In this document: positions 29,524-38,274 of the stretch, in pieces | Layout: each line of letters opens with the position of its first letter | Numbering within the stretch: position 1 is the stretch's first letter | Source of the DNA: Nitrospira sp. | Lineage (GTDB): Bacteria; Nitrospirota; Nitrospiria; Nitrospirales; Nitrospiraceae | Length of the DNA stretch: 57,848 bases | Assembly: GCA_016873515.1 (NCBI GenBank) | Contig: VGXB01000009.1 | Location: forward strand, 1-57,848 | Direction of reading: 5' to 3' | Program-made: the position numbers and the translations under genes | The notes under the pieces: generated by a model | Database searches by the model: none | What the model saw: the letters and a program-made list of their open reading frames with translations, nothing else | Told to the model about the DNA's origin: nothing

Positions 29524-31032
29524 ATGGGGACAGAGATTGCAATTTCGGTCGCGCGGGAAGAAACCCGCGTGGCGGTTCTTGACGGGAGTGTGGTCACCGA
29601 TTTGTTCGGCGATCGTGCCAAGCACAAGGACTATGTCGGGAATATTTATAAAGGCCGGGTCGCCAAAATTCTTCCCGGCATGCAGGCGGCATTTGTGGAT
29701 ATCGGTTTGGAGAAGGCCGCCTTTATGCACGTGTCCGATCTCTCGATGGATGCGGAGCCGGGGGACATGTTGGTCGAGGCCGAGGAGGATGACAAAGACT
29801 CGGATGTGCTTCGGCCAAAACGGCAGAGCGCAAAACCGATCGAACAGCTCTTGAGTGAAGGCCAAGAACTGATGGTCCAGATCTCGAAGGGGCCGATCGG
29901 CACCAAGGGGTCGCGAGTCACGGCATACGTATCATTGCCGGGTCGGTATTTGGTGTTCATGCCGAATGTCGAGCATATCGGCGTGTCGAGGCGGATTCCC
30001 CGTGATGAGGAGCGGGCGCGATTGAAGGACATCATGAGGCGCGTCCGGCGTCCCGGTTTCGGGTACATTGTTCGGACAGTCAGCGAAGACGTCAAGGAAG
30101 ACGAGCTCAAGTCCGACGTCGACTTTCTGCACGTTCTCTGGCAGGACATTCTGGCCAAGCGGGATCAGTCGGGCGTGCCGGCATTATTGCACAGTGACTT
30201 GAGCCTCAGCTTCCGCGTGGTGCGGGACATGTTCAGCAAGAAAGTGGACCGGCTCTGGATCGATGCCCGGCAGGAATACGACGCCATTCGCAATTTCGTG
30301 CAGCGGTTTTCTCCCGAACAAACCTCACGGATTCATTTCTACGATAAGGACGAGTCGCTGTTCGACTACTTGGGGGTGGAGCAGGAGATTGCACGGGCGA
30401 TGAGCCGCAAGGTTTGGCTCAAGTCGGGTGGGTATTTGGTGATCGATCATACGGAAGCAATGACGGTCATCGACGTCAATACAGGCCGGTTTGTCGGCAA
30501 ACGGGATCAAGAAGAAACAATCCTCCGGAACAATTTGGAGGCGGCCAAAGAAGTGGCGTATCAGCTGAAGTTGCGGGGCATCGGCGGCATCATCATCGTC
30601 GATTTCATCGATATGGAGCGGGAGAAGAACCGCAACAAGGTGTACCATGCACTGGTGGATGCCATGGCCTCCGACAAGGCGCGGACACGGATCTCCAGAA
30701 TTTCGGATCTCGGGTTGATCGAAATTTCACGCGAGCGTGTCCGCGAAGACCTGCTGCGCTCGTTGTCTGAACCCTGCCGATATTGCGAAGGACGCGGATA
30801 CACGAAGTCCCCGACCACCGTGGCCTATGAAATATTCCGGGAGATTCGCCGGATCGAACCGTCCGATGGGCAATGCCGCATCGTCGTCGGAGCCCATCCG
30901 ACGGTGGTCGAGTTGCTGCAGGAGGAAGAGCGTCAGGGGGTGGAACGCTTGGAGCAGGAGTGCTCGGCCAAGATCGTCATCATGCCGGATCGCCAATTGC
31001 ACCTTGAGCAGTACGATCTGATCGTCATGTAA
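29524..31032 (+). CDS. rng: Ribonuclease G (Rne/Rng family)
   Basis: This endoribonuclease matures rRNA and starts mRNA decay. I chose the ATG at 29524 because AAGGAG lies six bases upstream; the frame is open to 29461. The 502-residue protein has the split S1 domain (VGNIYKGRVAKILPGMQAAF, residues about 38-120). The catalytic DNase I-like domain carries the two aspartates (VIDVNTGRFVG and VDFIDMEREKNR), and the zinc-link motif is CRYCEGRGYTKS. The length is that of RNase G, without the long RNase E scaffold tail. Placement after rodA is a common arrangement. Confidence 0.96.
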   Translation: MGTEIAISVAREETRVAVLDGSVVTDLFGDRAKHKDYVGNIYKGRVAKILPGMQAAFVDIGLEKAAFMHVSDLSMDAEPGDMLVEAEEDDKDSDVLRPKRQSAKPIEQLLSEGQELMVQISKGPIGTKGSRVTAYVSLPGRYLVFMPNVEHIGVSRRIPRDEERARLKDIMRRVRRPGFGYIVRTVSEDVKEDELKSDVDFLHVLWQDILAKRDQSGVPALLHSDLSLSFRVVRDMFSKKVDRLWIDARQEYDAIRNFVQRFSPEQTSRIHFYDKDESLFDYLGVEQEIARAMSRKVWLKSGGYLVIDHTEAMTVIDVNTGRFVGKRDQEETILRNNLEAAKEVAYQLKLRGIGGIIIVDFIDMEREKNRNKVYHALVDAMASDKARTRISRISDLGLIEISRERVREDLLRSLSEPCRYCEGRGYTKSPTTVAYEIFREIRRIEPSDGQCRIVVGAHPTVVELLQEEERQGVERLEQECSAKIVIMPDRQLHLEQYDLIVM

Positions 31033-31128
31033 TCAAATCGTCTACCAAATACATTCTCCTGTTCTGCTGATGGCCCCGGCTTGCAAGTCCAGGAGCATTG
31101 TCCATCTGTCGTCTTGTCGGTGCCGGTA

Positions 31129-32248
31129 ATGGATCGAGGCACGCTCGTCTCCTGGCTGACCCTTCAATCGATTGCCGGTGTGGGCGACGGCATGTTGCTC
31201 AAGTTGGTGCACGCGTTTGGTTCACAGCATGCCGTACTATCGGTGGACCAGAATAATCTGATTCAAGCGAGGTGCGATGCCGAGCTGGTTGGATCGATCC
31301 GGCGCGGACCCCCACCCACCGTCCGTCAATAACTCCACAAGCAGATCAAAACAGCCGAGCGGCTCAACATCCGTGCACTCACACGCTTCAACTGATCCTA
31401 TCCCGTGAGGCTCAGAACCATTCCCAATCAACCTCCGTTATTGTATGTGAGCGGGACGTTGTCAGCACACGACAACGTTGCGGTGGCGATCGTGGGAGAC
31501 CGGCGTGTCGCTGCCGTCCGGCCGGGTCGTGACCAAAGAGATCGCCAAGGATCTTGCCGGTACCGGCGTCACGATCGTCAGCGGTTTGGCACGGGGGATC
31601 GACGCGGCGGCGCACCATGGTGCGCTGGCCGGCAAGGGACGCACAATCGCCATGCTGGGGTATGGTATTGATCGGACCTATCCGTCAGAACATCCGGCGC
31701 TGCGGCGCAGCATCGAAGGAGGCGGCACGGTGCTCTCCGAGCTGCCGATTGGCTCGTCTCCGCTAAGCCATCATTTCCTACGGAGGAACCGCATTATCAG
31801 GGGGCTTTCGCTGGGCGTGCTTGTCAGTGAAGCCGTACGGGACAGTGGATCACTGATTACGGCAACGCTGGCGTTGGAGCAGGGCCGTGAGGTCTTTGCC
31901 GTGCCAGGCTTCGTGAAAGAAGCCGCCTGCTGGGGTTCGAACAGTTTCATCAAAGAAGGGGCGACGTTGATTGAGCGGGGGCAAGATATTCTCGACGACA
32001 TTCTGCCTCGGGTCAGCGCACAGCTTCGGGCCGCGCTGCGCATCGGGGCTGTGTCGGGACTCCCGCAGGTTCCGTTGAGCAGCGAGGATGGTCCAGCGTA
32101 CGAAGCGTTATCGTATGAGGCAAGGTCCGTTGTTATGATGATTAAAGCGACGGGGCTGAGTGTTGCTAAAGTGGCGGCCAGCTTGCTGTTCCTGGAATTG
32201 TCCGGGCGTGTAGGAAAACTGCCGGGCCAGCAATACATCCACCGCTGA
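31129..32248 (+). pseudogene. dprA: Broken DNA processing protein DprA
   Basis: DprA loads RecA on incoming single-stranded DNA in natural transformation. The N-terminal part (WLTLQSIAGVGDGMLLKLV) is open from 31129, hits TAA at 31330 and TGA at 31393, and continues in the same frame as RTIPNQPPLLYVSGTL and VAVAIVGDRR. A frameshift near 31500-31515 then moves the Rossmann domain to another frame (RVVTKEIAKDLAGTGVTIVS, GLARGIDAAAHHGAL, SLGVLVSEAVRDSGSLITA), which stays open to the end at 32248. With two stops and one frameshift the full protein cannot be made. An internal start at 31478 could at most make a truncated Rossmann-domain protein. Confidence 0.88.
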
Positions 32249-32356
32249 CCCTGCACCTCAGCCGATCCTGAACGTGTAACTTTCACCGCGCTAGTTGCAT
32301 CCACCCAAGATATTTGATACGGATGGGACGACCTTTGATGTGTCAATGGAGTTGTT

Positions 32357-34696
32357 ATGGCAAAATCTCTGATCATCGTTGAGTCGCCGACCAAGGCGAA
32401 AACCGTTACCAAGTATCTGGGGCGCGGCTATACAGTTATGGCTTCGGTCGGCCATGTCAAGGATCTGCCGACCAGCAAGTTGGGCGTCGATATCGAACAC
32501 GATTTTGAACCGCAGTACGTTACGATCAAGGGCAAATCCAAGGTGTTAGCCGATATCAAGAAGAAGGCCGAAGGGGTCGATAAGATTTTTCTGGCGCCGG
32601 ATCCCGATCGCGAAGGGGAGGCTATCGCCTGGCACATCGAACAGGAGTTGCTAGGGAAGTCGAAAAAGAAAAAGAAAGCCGGAAACATTTTCCGGGTCCG
32701 ATTCAATGAAATCACCGAATCGGCGATCAAGCGCGCGCTGCAGTCGCCGGATGAAATCAATATGAAGCTGGTCAACGCGCAGCAGGCGCGCCGTGTGTTG
32801 GATCGCATCGTCGGCTATCAAGGTAGCCAGCTGCTCTGGAATAAAGTGCGGCGCGGCCTCAGCATGGGCCGGGTGCAATCCGTCGCCATGCGATTGATCT
32901 GTGAGCGCGAGGCGGAGCGGGAAGCGTTTCGGGCTGAAGAATATTGGTCGATCACCGCCTTGCTATCCGGCCAGAACCCTCCTTCGTTCGAGGCCAAGCT
33001 CCATAGTATCAACGGGAAAGAGGCATCGATCGAAAATGCCGAGCAGGCCGGTGGTGTGGTGGAGGCGATTCACGACAAGCCGTTCGTCGTGCAGTCGGTC
33101 GAGCGCCGGGAAAAGAAGCGCAATCCCGTCGCACCGTTCATTACGAGCCGGTTACAGCAAGAAGCCGCCCGCAAGTTGCATTTCTCACCGAAAAAGACAA
33201 TGACGCTGGCGCAGCAGCTCTACGAGGGCATCGAAATCGGCGCCGAAGGGGCGACGGGTCTCATTACCTATATGCGAACGGATTCGCCGCGTATTTCCAA
33301 CGAAGCTATGGCCGAAGCACGAGAGATTATCCAGTCGCGATTTGGAGCGGAGTATCTGCCGGCAACACCGAACGTTTACAAGACGCAGAAGGCTGCACAG
33401 GAGGCACATGAAGCGGTCCGTCCGACATCGGCAGCGCGCGATCCCGAATCGATCCGCCAATATTTGGATCCGGATCAATACAATCTATATAAGCTGATTT
33501 GGAATCGGTTCATCGCGTCGCAGATGGTGCCGGAGATTTTAGACGTCACGCGTATCGATTCGGCACCAGTCGGAACAAAGGACAAGTACGTCGTTCGGTC
33601 CACCGGCACGGTGGTGAAGTTTCCGGGCCATACGATTGCCTACCTCGAGGGTGTCGATAAGGAATTGCCGTCGCAGAAGCCAAAAGCCGATCAGGAGGAG
33701 GAAGACGGCGAACGACAATTGCCGGCGCTCTCTGCGGGCGACCCACTGAGGCTGGTCGGGCAAGAGGGGCAAACCGTCCAAGGTCTGACGTCGAAGCAAC
33801 ACTTCACGCAACCACCGCCTCGGTACAATGAGGCCTTGTTGATCAAGGAACTCGAAGAAAAAGGCATCGGCCGTCCGTCCACGTACGCGGCCATCATTTC
33901 GACGATCCAGGATCGGAAGTACGTGGAAAAGACGGAAGGCCGGCTGGTGCCGACGGAAACCGGGCGGGCCGTCAACGACTTTCTGATGAAAGGGTTCCCC
34001 GAACTTATCAATGTCGATTTCACCTCGCAACTGGAGGAACAGCTTGATGAGGTGGAAGAGGGCAACAAGCCCTGGGTGACGGCGGTGCGCGATTTCTATG
34101 GGTCGTTCACTCGGGAAATGGAACAGGCCAAGACAATTCCGGGTCCTAAGGACATCGTCGAGCTGCCTACGAATATTCCATGCGAGAAGTGTGGCAAGAT
34201 GTTGGAGATCAAATGGGGGCGGAACGGAAAATTTCTTGCCTGTCCTGCGTATAAAGACGATCCACCCTGCAAGAACACACAGAACTTTGAAAAACTTCCA
34301 GACGGCACGATCAAGATCGTGCCCAAGCTCGAATTGACGACGGATCAAAAGTGCGACAAGTGTGCAAGTCCGATGGTGGTCAAGGCGGGGCGATTCGGGA
34401 AGTTTATCGCCTGTTCCGCCTATCCTGGATGCAAAACGACCAAACCGCTGGCCCTCGGGGTCAAATGCCCGCAGCCGGGTTGCGGGGGCGATCTGGTGCA
34501 GAAGCGGACGCGTAAGGGCCGCTCATTCTTCGCGTGTAGCAACTATCCTAAGTGTGAATATGCGCTGTGGGATCGCCCGGTGCCGAAAACCTGCCCCATC
34601 TGCCAGGCGCCGTTCCTCGTCGAAAAAGTTAGCAAGCAGGACGGCCGGAGTGTCCAGTGTCGTAATCAAGACTGCGGCTACCGCGAAGCGGGGTGA
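32357..34696 (+). CDS. topA: DNA topoisomerase I
   Basis: TopA relaxes negative supercoils through a tyrosine-linked single-strand break. The 779-residue protein starts with the TOPRIM domain (IVESPTKAKTVTKYLG, LAPDPDREGEAIAWH). The catalytic tyrosine is in GLITYMRTDSPRIS near residue 305. After the toroid come four C-terminal four-cysteine zinc ribbons starting about residues 614, 660, 695 and 745 (CEKCGKMLEI, CDKCASPMVV, CPQPGCGGDL, CPICQAPFLV). Length and order are normal. It follows the broken dprA, a common topA neighbour. Confidence 0.97.
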   Translation: MAKSLIIVESPTKAKTVTKYLGRGYTVMASVGHVKDLPTSKLGVDIEHDFEPQYVTIKGKSKVLADIKKKAEGVDKIFLAPDPDREGEAIAWHIEQELLGKSKKKKKAGNIFRVRFNEITESAIKRALQSPDEINMKLVNAQQARRVLDRIVGYQGSQLLWNKVRRGLSMGRVQSVAMRLICEREAEREAFRAEEYWSITALLSGQNPPSFEAKLHSINGKEASIENAEQAGGVVEAIHDKPFVVQSVERREKKRNPVAPFITSRLQQEAARKLHFSPKKTMTLAQQLYEGIEIGAEGATGLITYMRTDSPRISNEAMAEAREIIQSRFGAEYLPATPNVYKTQKAAQEAHEAVRPTSAARDPESIRQYLDPDQYNLYKLIWNRFIASQMVPEILDVTRIDSAPVGTKDKYVVRSTGTVVKFPGHTIAYLEGVDKELPSQKPKADQEEEDGERQLPALSAGDPLRLVGQEGQTVQGLTSKQHFTQPPPRYNEALLIKELEEKGIGRPSTYAAIISTIQDRKYVEKTEGRLVPTETGRAVNDFLMKGFPELINVDFTSQLEEQLDEVEEGNKPWVTAVRDFYGSFTREMEQAKTIPGPKDIVELPTNIPCEKCGKMLEIKWGRNGKFLACPAYKDDPPCKNTQNFEKLPDGTIKIVPKLELTTDQKCDKCASPMVVKAGRFGKFIACSAYPGCKTTKPLALGVKCPQPGCGGDLVQKRTRKGRSFFACSNYPKCEYALWDRPVPKTCPICQAPFLVEKVSKQDGRSVQCRNQDCGYREAG

Positions 34697-34762
34697 GCGG
34701 CCGGCGGCTTGTGTTTCTGCTGTGCGGATGGGCCGTCGTCTTCTCCTGATTCGCGCCTGCGG

Positions 34763-35314
34763 CTAATTCTTCGCTGTTGCACGGTCTCGTTGCTTGGTTA
34801 GGGCGGCTCGCAACTTTTCTTCCTGCTCTCCGCTGAGCGATGTGTTGAGAATCGTTCCCTCGTATCGGGAAAAACCGGCCAGCAGCTTGTCCTGGTGGGC
34901 ACTGTGGATCAGCAAAAAAATTGCCGATGTCCCGCGTGTGATCGTACTCCCCAAGGCCTTGATGAAATTGTCCGGGATTCCGTAGTCACTCAAGAGCCCA
35001 TATTCACTGGCGGCGGTGGTGATAGCGCCAGCTCCTGCGCCTCCGGCGAGGCTGCCGATTAGACCGGCCAGAGGATTTATGAAGAGCAGGCCCATCAGCC
35101 CTCCCCACAACACTCCCAGCGACACACCGTGCACCGTCGCCCCGCCAAAAACGTCGACGCACTGTTTTAGGTGGACCTTGCCACTCATATCGCGGACAAC
35201 AATGACCGCGTCTTCCAGATCCAGCACATAATTCGTTTCCATTGCTCGCAGTTCGTCGAGCACACGGTCGGCTGTACCAGAGTCCTTAAACGCGATGCAG
35301 ATAAGTTCGCTCAT
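34763..35314 (-). CDS. DUF1269 membrane protein
   Basis: The 183-residue protein has an N-terminal ferredoxin-like segment (ELICIAFKDSGTADRVLDEL and DAVIVVRD). A glycine-rich hydrophobic hairpin in the middle (GGLMGLLFINPLAGLIGSLAGGAGAGAI, in parts) and the GIPDNFIKALGSTITRGTSA region define DUF1269. The biochemical role is unknown. It converges on topA and diverges from the ccm operon. Confidence 0.88.
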   Translation of the reverse strand: MSELICIAFKDSGTADRVLDELRAMETNYVLDLEDAVIVVRDMSGKVHLKQCVDVFGGATVHGVSLGVLWGGLMGLLFINPLAGLIGSLAGGAGAGAITTAASEYGLLSDYGIPDNFIKALGSTITRGTSAIFLLIHSAHQDKLLAGFSRYEGTILNTSLSGEQEEKLRAALTKQRDRATAKN

Positions 35315-35563
35315 GATGCATCTCCTTCATATGGTACTGATGCGGACGTCATTCGTTGTGAGGGGTAGCAAATCAAACGGCCTATATATTAGTTGCCCGT
35401 AACGTCGTATTCAGAGCAAGATGCCTGTCGAACGCTGCTCGACGGAGCAGATGATCCCTATCTCCTCGCCCCTTGTTTTCCACGTCCTGTTCCCTTTACT
35501 CTCACCTGTTGCCATCAATGTATAGGCGATGGCGGCGTTACAATCGTAAGGGAAGCGTTCGTT

Positions 35564-36184
35564 ATGTTGCAAGCAATAACACTGAGTTGCCTGCGCGGGG
35601 ATCGACGGCTGTTCTCGAATCTCAGCGTGACGGTTCAGCCGGGAACACTCTTGGCGGTGGTGGGGGAGAACGGCAGTGGGAAGACCAGTTTGCTTCGCAT
35701 GCTCTTGGGTTTTTTGTCACCCGAAGACGGAGCGATTTTGTGGCAAGGACAGGACATTCGCGAGCAGCGAGAACAGTATTGTGCCCAGCTTACCTACGTT
35801 GGACATTTGAACGGGATCAAAGACGATTTGACGGCGATGGAGAACCTTGATTTGTCCGCATCCTTGGCCGGCGATCACTGCGATGGGCCAGTGGCGCATG
35901 CTGCGTTAGAGGCGGTGGGGCTCAGGCACCAAATGCATCAGCTGCCGACGAAGGTGCTCTCGCAGGGGCAGAAGCGCCGGGTAGCGCTGGCGCGCCTGTG
36001 GTTGTCCACACGCCCGTTGTGGCTGTTGGATGAGCCGTTTACATCGCTGGACACCGCGGCAACCGGCCTGGTGACTGAGCAGCTGCACAAGCATCTTACG
36101 CGGGGCGGGATCGCCATCGTGGTCACACACCAGGAGGTTGGGTTGCCGTCCAGTCTTATTCAGCATCTGAGGATAAACGGATGA
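35564..36184 (+). CDS. ccmA: Haem exporter ATPase CcmA
   Basis: CcmA powers release of haem-loaded CcmE from the CcmCD complex in System I cytochrome c maturation. I chose the ATG at 35564 because it starts the family sequence and AAGGGAAG precedes it; the frame is open to 35393. The 206-residue ABC ATPase has Walker A GENGSGKTS, signature LSQGQKRRVALAR, Walker B LWLLDEPF and the switch histidine in VVTHQE. It begins the ccm run immediately upstream of the hydroxylamine genes. Confidence 0.96.
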   Translation: MLQAITLSCLRGDRRLFSNLSVTVQPGTLLAVVGENGSGKTSLLRMLLGFLSPEDGAILWQGQDIREQREQYCAQLTYVGHLNGIKDDLTAMENLDLSASLAGDHCDGPVAHAALEAVGLRHQMHQLPTKVLSQGQKRRVALARLWLSTRPLWLLDEPFTSLDTAATGLVTEQLHKHLTRGGIAIVVTHQEVGLPSSLIQHLRING

Positions 36185-36864
36185 ACCGCCCGAGCCTGTG
36201 GGAAGCGTTGCGCGGGGTCGTTCGCCGGGATTTGTTGTTGGCCATGCGACGCCGGTCTGATGTCGCGATGTCCGTGTTTTTTCTGGTGATTGTCGCAAGT
36301 CTCTTTCCTCTGGGAGTTGGTCCTGAGCCAGCTGTGTTAAAGACGATCGGGGCTGGGGTGTTGTGGGTAGCAGCTTTGCTGGCCTGTCTCTTATCGCTCG
36401 GGCGTGTCTTTACGGCGGATTACCTCGATGGCGTGCTGGAACAGATGGTGCTGATTGCTCAGCCGTTACCAGTGCTGGTCGTCGGCAAAGTGTTTGCGCA
36501 CTGGATTGTCTCGGGTCTTCCAGTTGTCCTGTTGTCGCCGCTGCTCGGGTTGCAATTCGGGTTGAATGGGGAGGCGTTGGGGGTGCTGGTCTTGTCGCTC
36601 TTGCTTGGGACGCCGACGTTGAGTATGATTGGAGCTATCGGTGCTGCGCTGGTGCTAGGTGTGCGCGGAAGTGGGCTCTTGGTTGCCCTCTTAGTGCTTC
36701 CCCTTTATGTTCCGGTACTGATCTTTGGAGCCGGCGCCGTCACAAGCAGCATGGCGGGGATCGGTGGTGAGGCCAACTTGTCGCTGCTGGGGGCTTGTCT
36801 TGTGGTGTCGCTATTTTTTTCACCCTGGGCCACTGCGGCGGCACTACGTATTGCGTTGGAATAG
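36181..36864 (+). CDS. ccmB: Haem exporter permease CcmB
   Basis: CcmB is the six-helix membrane partner of CcmA. The 227-residue protein shows six hydrophobic segments and the CcmB patterns VWVAALLACLLSLGRVF-like near residue 60, LLSPLLGLQFGLNGEA and LLVLPLYVPVLIFGAGAV. It overlaps ccmA by ATGA. Confidence 0.95.
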   Translation: MNRPSLWEALRGVVRRDLLLAMRRRSDVAMSVFFLVIVASLFPLGVGPEPAVLKTIGAGVLWVAALLACLLSLGRVFTADYLDGVLEQMVLIAQPLPVLVVGKVFAHWIVSGLPVVLLSPLLGLQFGLNGEALGVLVLSLLLGTPTLSMIGAIGAALVLGVRGSGLLVALLVLPLYVPVLIFGAGAVTSSMAGIGGEANLSLLGACLVVSLFFSPWATAAALRIALE

Positions 36865-36879
36865 AAAGATGAGACAAGC

Positions 36880-37626
36880 GTGAATTGGTCAAAGTATTCG
36901 GCACCACTGTCGTTTTACCCCTTGGCAGGGAAAATGGTCCCCTGGTTTTCCGTTCTGGCTGCTCTCGCGATTGCCGTTGGGCTGTATATTGGTCTGCTCG
37001 TCGCCCCGACGGATTTTCAACAGGGCGATTCTTACCGTATTATTTTTGTCCATGTGCCGGCCGCGTGGATGTCTATGTTTTTGTACGTCGTGATGGCGAT
37101 CTGGGCTGGAATAGGAATGGGGCTGAAAGCCCGTCTCTCCTTTATGATGGCGCAGGCCATTGCACCGACCGGGGCGATGTTTACATTTCTCGCGCTGTTG
37201 ACTGGCGCGATGTGGGGCAAGCCGACGTGGGGAGCCTGGTGGGTGTGGGACGCCCGGTTAACCTCGGAACTCATCTTATTATTTCAATATGCCGGAGTCA
37301 TGCTGTTACGGACGTCGATCGACGATCTGCGCCGCGCGGATCGAGCCAGTGGGGTCTTGGCGTTGGTGGGAGTGGTGAACATCCCCATCATTTATTTTTC
37401 AGTCAAATGGTGGAATACGTTGCACCAGGGTGCATCCGTCAGCATGACGGCGGCGCCGAAGATGGCAACGATTATGCTCACGGCCATGCTCTTGATGACA
37501 TTCGGGTTCTGGATGTACAGCATTGCGGTGGTGTTGTCCCGCGTACGCTGCGTGATTCTCGAGCGTGAGAGCCAGCCGGCCTGGGGCAATCCGTCTGCCG
37601 TGTCGGAAGTGGCGGAGGCGCGCTGA
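36880..37626 (+). CDS. ccmC: Haem-handling protein CcmC
   Basis: CcmC attaches haem to CcmE at the periplasmic face. The 248-residue, six-helix protein has the tryptophan-rich WWD motif WGAWWVWDARLTSELIL near residue 117. It also has the two conserved external histidines in FVHVPAAWMSM and KWWNTLHQGAS. It starts at GTG 36880, shortly after ccmB. Confidence 0.97.
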   Translation: MNWSKYSAPLSFYPLAGKMVPWFSVLAALAIAVGLYIGLLVAPTDFQQGDSYRIIFVHVPAAWMSMFLYVVMAIWAGIGMGLKARLSFMMAQAIAPTGAMFTFLALLTGAMWGKPTWGAWWVWDARLTSELILLFQYAGVMLLRTSIDDLRRADRASGVLALVGVVNIPIIYFSVKWWNTLHQGASVSMTAAPKMATIMLTAMLLMTFGFWMYSIAVVLSRVRCVILERESQPAWGNPSAVSEVAEAR

Positions 37627-37630
37627 TCTG

Positions 37631-37801
37631 ATGTATTGGAGAAGCGCGGGTGAGTTCTTGGCGATGGGAGGCTACGGTCTCTATGTGTGGACCTCGTTTA
37701 TCGTCACGGCTCTGGGCATCACCTGGGAAGTATTGGCGTTATGGCGCCGTCGGGCTGCCGCTCTCGCGGACAGCCGCGGCATTTTGAGAAGTATCGAATG
37801 A
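37631..37801 (+). CDS. ccmD: CcmD small membrane protein
   Basis: CcmD stabilises the CcmC-CcmE complex. The 56-residue protein has one membrane helix (about residues 18-38) after the family-typical MGGYGLYVW and a basic C-terminus ([10 protein letters not shown]). The start ATG 37631 follows the ccmC stop by four bases, and the stop overlaps the ccmE start. Confidence 0.9.
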   Translation: MYWRSAGEFLAMGGYGLYVWTSFIVTALGITWEVLALWRRRAAALADSRGILRSIE

Positions 37802-38262
37802 CCTCTCGCCAAAAACGGTTCGCGTTTATCGGGCTGGGCCTGGTGGTGCTGGGTGTGGCGACGGTGCTGGTGTTGAATGCATTTCAGAAAAATCTTGTAT
37901 TTTTTTTCACGCCCACCATGGTGGCGAACGGCGAGGCGCCCAAAGGCCAAAGCTTCCGGATCGGCGGGATGGTCGAGGACGGCAGCCTCAAACGGGAAAA
38001 CGATGGTCTCACTGTCCACTTCGTGGTGACGGATACGGCGGAGAGTGTGCCCGTCACCTACAAGGGCATATTGCCGGATCTCTTTAAGGAGGGCAAAGGC
38101 GCCGTGGCGCAGGGCCAGTTGGCGGCCGATGGTACCTTCGTCGCCAGTGAAGTTTTGGCGAAACATGATGAAAACTACATGCCGCCGGAAGCAGCCGAAG
38201 CGTTGACCAAGGCCAAGGCGTCGAGGGCTCAGGGCAGCAACACCTTGGTCATAACACAATAG
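37798..38262 (+). CDS. ccmE: Haem chaperone CcmE
   Basis: CcmE carries covalently bound haem from CcmC to the CcmF ligase. The 154-residue protein has an N-terminal anchor (residues 8-28) and the OB-fold beta barrel ([37 protein letters not shown]). The haem-binding motif is HDENY in [14 protein letters not shown] chose the ATG at 37798, which overlaps ccmD; the open frame further upstream lies in ccmD. Confidence 0.97.
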   Translation: MTSRQKRFAFIGLGLVVLGVATVLVLNAFQKNLVFFFTPTMVANGEAPKGQSFRIGGMVEDGSLKRENDGLTVHFVVTDTAESVPVTYKGILPDLFKEGKGAVAQGQLAADGTFVASEVLAKHDENYMPPEAAEALTKAKASRAQGSNTLVITQ

Positions 38263-38274
38263 GACACCCGCGCA

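Noticed and set aside
33539..34348. 269-residue open frame antisense to topA
   Set aside because: Shadow frame across the topoisomerase zinc-ribbon region.
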